Assembly: GCA_031382215.1 (NCBI GenBank)
Contig: JANMYQ010000264.1
Span: 1-64,000, forward strand
Direction: 5' to 3'
DNA: 64,000 bases
Source: LGRD01 sp031382215
Lineage (GTDB): Bacteria; Pseudomonadota; Gammaproteobacteria; Burkholderiales; Burkholderiaceae_C
Shown here: piece by piece, positions 59,556 through 64,000 of the stretch
How the letters are laid out: every line of letters starts with the position of its first letter
Numbering within the stretch: position 1 is the first letter of the stretch
The notes under the pieces: model-generated
Databases searched by the model: none
What the model saw: only the letters and a program-made list of their open reading frames with translations
Told to the model about the DNA's origin: nothing
Made by a program: the position numbers and the translations under genes

Positions 59556-60289
59556 CTCGGATCGTGGTCCCAGCGCTCCACCACCGCGCGCTCGGTCGCG
59601 GTGGTTTCAATGCGGATCAGGTTGACCGAATTGCAAGCCCCGGCACGCACCCGGCCGCTGAGCGCCGTGCCCGCCTGCACCGCCCAGCCGCCACCCGCCA
59701 GCGGCAGTACGAACGGCAGGTGGATGTGCCCGCCGATGATCAGGTCCACCCCCGCCGCGCCCCAGGCCCGCAGCGCCGCGGCGTGGCCGTGCAGGCGATT
59801 CTTCTCGTCCTCGGAGCGCGTGACCACCAGCGGCTGGTGCACCATCACCACACGCCGCTGGCCGGGCCGTGCCTGTGCCAGGCGGCGCGCCACCCGCTCG
59901 ACTTGCGCGGCCGAGAGCTGCCCGTCCTTGTGGCGCCACCAGCGCGTGGTGTTGACGGCCAGCAGCAACAGATCGTCGGCCTCCAGGCTGGGTTCGAGCT
60001 CGGTTCCGAAGGCGGCCTCATAGCGCGCATACGGCCGCATCAGGCGCAGCGGCAGGTGCCACAGCGGGATGTCGTGGTTGCCCGGCACCGCCACGCAATG
60101 CGGCACCTGCAGCCGCTGCACGAAGGCCCGCGCCGCTGCAAACTGCGCCCGCGTGGCGCGCTGCGTGATGTCGCCCGACAGCAGCAGCACCTGCGGCTTC
60201 AGCGCCAGCGCCAGCCGCACCAGGGCTTCCACGACGGCCGGGCGCTCGGTGCCGAAATGCGGGTCCGAGACCTGCAGCAGCAGCGTCAC
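59498..60289 (-). CDS. Calcineurin-like metallophosphoesterase
   Basis: 263 residues. Metal motifs are SDPHFG (Asp, His), SGDITQ, PGNHDIP, MVHQPL and GGHIHLPF, the standard order. A Tat or Sec signal is absent. It starts at GTG 60289, overlapping the diacylglycerol-kinase stop (GTGA), so translation is coupled. The substrate may be a phosphorylated lipid or nucleotide; the neighbouring kinase suggests lipid turnover. Confidence 0.87.
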   Translation of the reverse strand: MTLLLQVSDPHFGTERPAVVEALVRLALALKPQVLLLSGDITQRATRAQFAAARAFVQRLQVPHCVAVPGNHDIPLWHLPLRLMRPYARYEAAFGTELEPSLEADDLLLLAVNTTRWWRHKDGQLSAAQVERVARRLAQARPGQRRVVMVHQPLVVTRSEDEKNRLHGHAAALRAWGAAGVDLIIGGHIHLPFVLPLAGGGWAVQAGTALSGRVRAGACNSVNLIRIETTATERAVVERWDHDPSQGDFVPRELHRLQAPARA

Positions 60290-61272
60290 CCGGGGGCCTC
60301 TCGCCCGTTCACGAGCTCGGGTGCCGGCTCGGGTGGGCGCAGCAGCTGAAGGGTCTGCGGCGCGACACGGAAGCTCAGCGGCAGCCGCATCCACGTGACC
60401 TCGCCGTCGGTGGCCACCTTGATGCGCTGCGAACCCAGCGTGCCCAGGCGGCGGCCCGCACGCACCGTGAGCTGGCGCGTGGCGACGTGGATCAGCTCAT
60501 CGGCTTCGCCCAGGCGGCCGAAGGCGCCGCGCCACAGCAGGCTCAGCATCTTCAGGCGCCCCACCGGGCGCAGCGCGATGGCGGCCAGGCCATCGGCAGC
60601 AACGGCCTCGGCCTCGGGCAAGCCGAGTTGCTGCAACTGGAGCGGGTTGTTGCCGACGAAGAGCGTGGGCGTGCGCAGCTCACGCTCCTGACCTTGGCTC
60701 TCGATGCGCAGGCGCAGGCTGCGGTGGCCACGCAGCAAGGTGGTCAGGCCGGCGCCGAAGGCCACCAGCCGGCTGCGCCCGAACTGGCGCTTCCACTCCT
60801 CGCGGTCCTCCAGCAGTTGCGGGTACAGGCCCAGGCTGGCGTTGACGAGGAACACGCGCTCGCCCACCAACCCCACCTGAGCCGGCTGGTGGTGGCCGGC
60901 CAGCAGCACCTGCAGCGCCTCGCGGGTGTCGGACGGAATGCCGTGGGTGCGGCTGAAGTAGTTGAAGGTGCCCTGCGGCAGCACGCCGAAGCTGCAGCCA
61001 CTGCCCAGCACGGCCTGCGCCACGGCGTTGATGGTGCCGTCGCCGCCGGCCGCCACCACCACGCCGCCGGTCTGCTGCGCCTGGGCCACGGCCCGCCGTG
61101 CGATGGCCTCGATCTGCTGCGGTTCATGCACTTCGAGCAGGTGCAGCGCACGGCCAGCCTCGGCGCAGCCGGCCTGCAGCGCGGCGCGCACCTCGTCGGC
61201 TTTGCCGTGGCCGGCGCCGATGTTGAAGACCACCACCAGCGGCGGGCCCGAAGATTTCAGCGGGTGTTCCAT
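60286..61272 (-). CDS. Diacylglycerol kinase-family lipid kinase
   Basis: 328 residues. The catalytic GGDGTINAVAQAVLGSG (ATP binding) and VLPQGTFNYFSRTHGIP are followed by a C-terminal beta-sandwich with TDGEVTWM. Members phosphorylate diacylglycerol or related lipids. ATG 61272 (MEHPLKSS) is used; another ATG lies 21 bp upstream. Co-translated with the phosphoesterase downstream. Confidence 0.88.
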   Translation of the reverse strand: MEHPLKSSGPPLVVVFNIGAGHGKADEVRAALQAGCAEAGRALHLLEVHEPQQIEAIARRAVAQAQQTGGVVVAAGGDGTINAVAQAVLGSGCSFGVLPQGTFNYFSRTHGIPSDTREALQVLLAGHHQPAQVGLVGERVFLVNASLGLYPQLLEDREEWKRQFGRSRLVAFGAGLTTLLRGHRSLRLRIESQGQERELRTPTLFVGNNPLQLQQLGLPEAEAVAADGLAAIALRPVGRLKMLSLLWRGAFGRLGEADELIHVATRQLTVRAGRRLGTLGSQRIKVATDGEVTWMRLPLSFRVAPQTLQLLRPPEPAPELVNGREAPG

Positions 61273-61637
61273 AGCGGCCCGATGATGCAGCATGCATGCC
61301 CGGGCCCCGTTGGCCGATCGACTCAAAGCCCTGTCACGCGGTCCTTAAGGTCCGCAGCATTTCGGATCGTGTCGCGTGGGGGCAGCGCGCTCTCCACGCC
61401 GCCTCTTGTCAGTCGCGTTCGTGATGCGCAGAGCGCACGAGTTTGTCGAGCCGATGGCGGGCCAGCGCCTCCAGCAGGCGGTCGGCTTGCGGGATGCCTT
61501 GAATCACCGTCAGCGTGACCGCCCCGGTGGAGTGAAGGCATGTGAAGGCAGTCAGCCCGACCCCCGACATTTTTGTCATGCGACCGACACCGAAAGCGCC
61601 TACGCTCGCAACTCCCTCACACCGCGCGGAGACAAAC
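61273..61637. other. Intergenic region upstream of the phosphodiesterase gene
   Basis: A 365-bp gap between divergent kinase and phosphodiesterase genes. On the minus strand a 56-codon frame (61409-61579, opening MTKMSGVGLTAF) has coding-like third positions and a polar tail resembling a short or decayed protein, but no family or ribosome site is evident. A weak PhoB-like pair lies at 61573-61590. Nothing else stands out. Confidence 0.3.
61573..61590 (+). promoter_or_regulatory. Weak PhoB-box-like repeat
   Basis: TTGTCAT (6 of 7 to CTGTCAT) is followed at the expected 11-bp period by CCGACAC (4 of 7). It lies about 50 bp before the glycerophosphodiester phosphodiesterase start, where a Pho-regulated promoter would fit. 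Weak on sequence alone. Confidence 0.25.
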
Positions 61638-62906
61638 ATGAAGCAGCCACTTGCAGCCCTTTTCCTGGCGTTGGGCACGCTTTCCACGCCCTGGGCTGTG
61701 GCCCATGGCGACGACGACAACGGGCCCGGCCGCCACTGGCGCGACAGCCTGAACGTTCAGGTCGGCCCGCGGCCCTACTACCTGATAGACCAGCTTGCCG
61801 AGGGCCCGCTCAAGAGCCGCTTGCAGTCTTGCTCGGACAAGCCGCTGCGCAAGACCGACTTCTCCATCGGCCACCGCGGCGCGGCCTTGCAGTTCCCCGA
61901 GCACACCAAAGAATCGTACGAAGCCGCCGCGCGCATGGGTGCGGGCATCGTCGAATGCGACGTCACCTTCACGAAAGACCGCGAGCTCGTCTGCCGCCAC
62001 GCGCAGAACGACCTGCACACCAGCACCAACATCCTGGCAACACCGCTGGCCTCGACCTGCATCAAGCCCTTCGTGCCCGCCACTTTCGCGGCCGACGGCA
62101 CGACCTTGCTGACGCCCGCGACCGCCGAGTGCCGCACCAGCGAGATCACTCTGGCCGAGTTCAAGTCGCTCAAGGGCAAGATGGACGGTGCCAACCCCCG
62201 CGCCACCACGGTCGCTCAATACCTCAAGGGCACGGCCGACTTTCGCACCGAAGCCTATGCGCCTGGTGGCACCTTGCTGTCGCACAAAGAGAGCATCGAG
62301 CTGTTCAAGAAACTCGGTGTCGGCATGACGCCTGAGCTCAAGTCGCCCAGCGTGGTGATGCCGTTCGAGGGCACCTACACGCAGCAGGCCTATGCGCAGC
62401 AGATGATCGACGACTACAAGCGCGCCGGCGTCTCACCGCGGCGCGTCTGGCCGCAGTCGTTCGACGTCAACGACGTTTACTACTGGATCAACAACGAGCC
62501 GCGCTTCGGCAAACAGGCGGTGGCGCTGTCGACGGTGAACGTCGCCGCCGACCTGCCCGCGGCCATTGCAGCCTTGCCGGACATGCGCGCCAAGGGTGTG
62601 CGGATCGTGGCGCCGCCGACCTGGGCACTGGTCACGCTCGATCCGCAGGGCAACATCGTGCCGTCGGACTACGCCAAGGCCGCACGCCAGCAGGGCTTCG
62701 ACATCATCTCGTGGACGCTCGAGCGCTCGGGCACGCTGACCGACGGCGGCGGCTACTACTTTCAGAGCATCACCGCCGCCACCAAAGGCCCCGGCGACTA
62801 CCTGCGGCTGCTCGACGTGCTGGCGCGCGACGTCGGCATCATCGGCATCTTCTCCGACTGGCCCGGGACGGTGACCTACTACGCCAACTGCATGGGCATG
62901 CGCTGA
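61638..62906 (+). CDS. Secreted glycerophosphodiester phosphodiesterase
   Basis: 422 residues with a signal peptide (cleavage near AVAHG). GDPD TIM-barrel motifs are GHRGAALQFPEHT (catalytic His), ECDVTFTKDRELVCRHAQNDL (metal Glu/Asp and second His) and TPELKSP. It hydrolyses glycerophosphodiesters to glycerol-3-phosphate plus alcohol in the periplasm or outside the cell. GGAGAC precedes ATG 61638. It is longer than the usual GlpQ (about 350), mainly through insertions before the second half. Confidence 0.9.
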   Translation: MKQPLAALFLALGTLSTPWAVAHGDDDNGPGRHWRDSLNVQVGPRPYYLIDQLAEGPLKSRLQSCSDKPLRKTDFSIGHRGAALQFPEHTKESYEAAARMGAGIVECDVTFTKDRELVCRHAQNDLHTSTNILATPLASTCIKPFVPATFAADGTTLLTPATAECRTSEITLAEFKSLKGKMDGANPRATTVAQYLKGTADFRTEAYAPGGTLLSHKESIELFKKLGVGMTPELKSPSVVMPFEGTYTQQAYAQQMIDDYKRAGVSPRRVWPQSFDVNDVYYWINNEPRFGKQAVALSTVNVAADLPAAIAALPDMRAKGVRIVAPPTWALVTLDPQGNIVPSDYAKAARQQGFDIISWTLERSGTLTDGGGYYFQSITAATKGPGDYLRLLDVLARDVGIIGIFSDWPGTVTYYANCMGMR

Positions 62907-62941
62907 ACGACTGACGCCGCGTCGGCCCGGCGCAAGCCTGG

Positions 62942-64000
62942 CTAGCCTCGGCCGCCCTTGGCGGCAGCGCGGCCCGGTGCCTTGCTTCGCCGCAGCGCGT
63001 TCCAGTCGGCCTCGTTCACGTCGGCGTAGCTTGCTGCAAAGCTGGCCAGCGACTGATTGAACTTGGCCGATGTGCCGAGGTAGCCGCGGATCGTCGAGGC
63101 GTCGCCGCCTTTGGCGTGGGCGCGGGCCAGGCCGTAGCCACAGGCCTCGGCGTACTCCTCGAGATCCTTGGCGCTGAAGTCGAGGTAGTCGTAGGAGGCT
63201 TTCATGTCCCGAAGTTGCCGGACATAGAAGTCGCCCACCGCTTCGACACTGCCCCACCCGAGGAAGATGTCGCTGGCCGCCTGCATGAGGCGTTGGCCGT
63301 GCACGACGCGCTCACCCGGTCGCGCCTCGCCCTTCGTCCCCCCTTTGGCCTGCAGCACTGACGCGCCGGCTTCCTTGCATTGCAAAAACAGCGGGTGAAC
63401 ACCGTCGGCCACCAGGAGCAGCAGGAAGCAGCGCCGCCCGACCGAACCGACGCCGGGTGTCATCACCGCGACGTCGTTCAACTCGTAGCGGTCGAACAGC
63501 GCGCGGCGCTCGACGGGAAGGCTGGCCCGGTATTGCGCAATGAATGGCACCAGGCCGCGCCGGAAGGCCGCGATTTCGCGCTGGCTGGCGCGGGCGTCTT
63601 CGTAGGCGAATCTCGACCCGGGCCGGATCATCAGTTTGCCATCGACGCGCCGAGTGGCCTCTTCGGCAAACACGCGCACCGTGCCACGTCGGGCCTTGCG
63701 AATGACGGCCAGCTCTGCCCGATCTTTGCCGCCCAGTTTGAGAAGCGTGTTCGACGTGAGCCGGTAGTACCAGGCGTCCAGCGTGTCCATGGTGGCAAAG
63801 CCGCGCATCCGGTCGCGGTACGCCTCGGCCAAGTTCAGCACCGCGTCACGGCCATCGCGCTCGCGCAAGCCGATCTCGCGCGCCAGGATCACGAACGATG
63901 CGGCCAGGCGCCGCAAGTCCCAGTCGAACGGGCCGTGCAGGCTTTCATCGAAGTCGTTGATGTCGAACAGCAGCGCACGTTCGGGGCTGGCGAAGAAGCC
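62942..64000 (-). CDS. DUF2252-family protein (5' end beyond the window)
   Basis: At least 352 residues are visible, entering the window in frame. LLFDINDFDESLHGPFDWDLRRLAAS and KEAGASVL with GQRLMQAASDIFLGW are the signature of DUF2252, which has a kinase-like fold. Function is unknown. The C-terminus is basic and Ala/Gly-rich. The start lies outside the sequence. Confidence 0.88.
   Translation of the reverse strand, partial: GFFASPERALLFDINDFDESLHGPFDWDLRRLAASFVILAREIGLRERDGRDAVLNLAEAYRDRMRGFATMDTLDAWYYRLTSNTLLKLGGKDRAELAVIRKARRGTVRVFAEEATRRVDGKLMIRPGSRFAYEDARASQREIAAFRRGLVPFIAQYRASLPVERRALFDRYELNDVAVMTPGVGSVGRRCFLLLLVADGVHPLFLQCKEAGASVLQAKGGTKGEARPGERVVHGQRLMQAASDIFLGWGSVEAVGDFYVRQLRDMKASYDYLDFSAKDLEEYAEACGYGLARAHAKGGDASTIRGYLGTSAKFNQSLASFAASYADVNEADWNALRRSKAPGRAAAKGGRG

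Noticed and set aside
61409..61720. Minus-strand frame upstream of the phosphodiesterase as a firm gene
   Set aside because: No recognisable family, poor start context and overlap with the promoter and signal-peptide region; kept only as a remark in the gap entry.

Overview
The window is GC-rich, densely coding DNA of the kind found in Burkholderiales (Betaproteobacteria). A Sox thiosulfate-oxidation cluster, a vanillate-demethylase-like cluster, a HiPIP, a PmrAB/EptA module, a proteobacterial-type GshA and very high GC at third codon positions all fit a Leptothrix/Rubrivivax/Rhizobacter-like organism. This taxonomic call is inference. No rRNA, tRNA, CRISPR array, prophage or intact insertion sequence was seen.

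Layout. (1) 1-4506: soxZ (3' end), soxA, soxX, soxB and a secreted metallo-beta-lactamase-fold protein, all on +. (2) 4541-8771: vanB, a GntR regulator and vanA on -, divergent from a MetE-like methyltransferase, with a TGTATACA operator-like palindrome between them. (3) 8902-10713: a lipid-anchored HiPIP, a PIN-toxin fossil, an ICMT-family membrane protein and a small secreted protein. (4) 10811-17305: an Orn/Lys/Arg-type decarboxylase, then a PmrAB-like two-component pair divergent from eptA and a PAP2 phosphatase, with a PmrA-box-like site between. (5) 17295-29685: a small secreted-protein gene with an amber codon at position 3, a secreted hydrolase, a class V aminotransferase, gshA, a ThuA/Gfo-Idh-MocA/aldo-keto reductase group, GFA, YceI, a DUF3096-like peptide, a second aldo-keto reductase and an Omp85-type outer-membrane protein.

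(6) 29708-43258 looks like one sugar-acid catabolic region. It has an ABC importer (binding protein and two permeases, no ATPase), an unrecognised alpha/alpha-toroid-like protein, a GH2 beta-glucuronidase with the NxK carboxylate-binding motif, glucarate dehydratase, a DapA-family sugar-acid dehydratase, a ketoglutarate-semialdehyde-type dehydrogenase and a LacI regulator with its own operator. The inferred flow is glucuronide uptake, glucuronate release, oxidation to glucarate (enzyme not in this window), then conversion to 2-oxoglutarate. An unusual radical SAM gene lies divergent from gudD.

(7) 43282-54535: a YbjQ-like protein, an epoxide hydrolase, the fossil of a solute-binding protein, a CYTH-CHAD protein, a c-type cytochrome lipoprotein, and a lipid-oriented group: phosphatidylserine decarboxylase, a class III aminotransferase whose C-terminus runs into an intergenic repeat, an Mpo1-like membrane protein, a GT4 glycosyltransferase and LplT, followed by PPK2. 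(8) 54648-64000: TetR and SDR genes divergent from a patatin lipoprotein across a 15-bp perfect inverted repeat that supplies both -35 boxes; a membrane protein/YciI/ECF-sigma group; a metallophosphoesterase and diacylglycerol kinase pair; a secreted glycerophosphodiester phosphodiesterase; and a DUF2252 gene cut by the window end.

The observations most worth following are the glucuronide locus with its unrecognised toroid protein, the lipid group with its amino-group enzyme, the symmetrical overlapping promoter at 56294-56339, and the radical SAM protein with CX4CX2C cysteine spacing.
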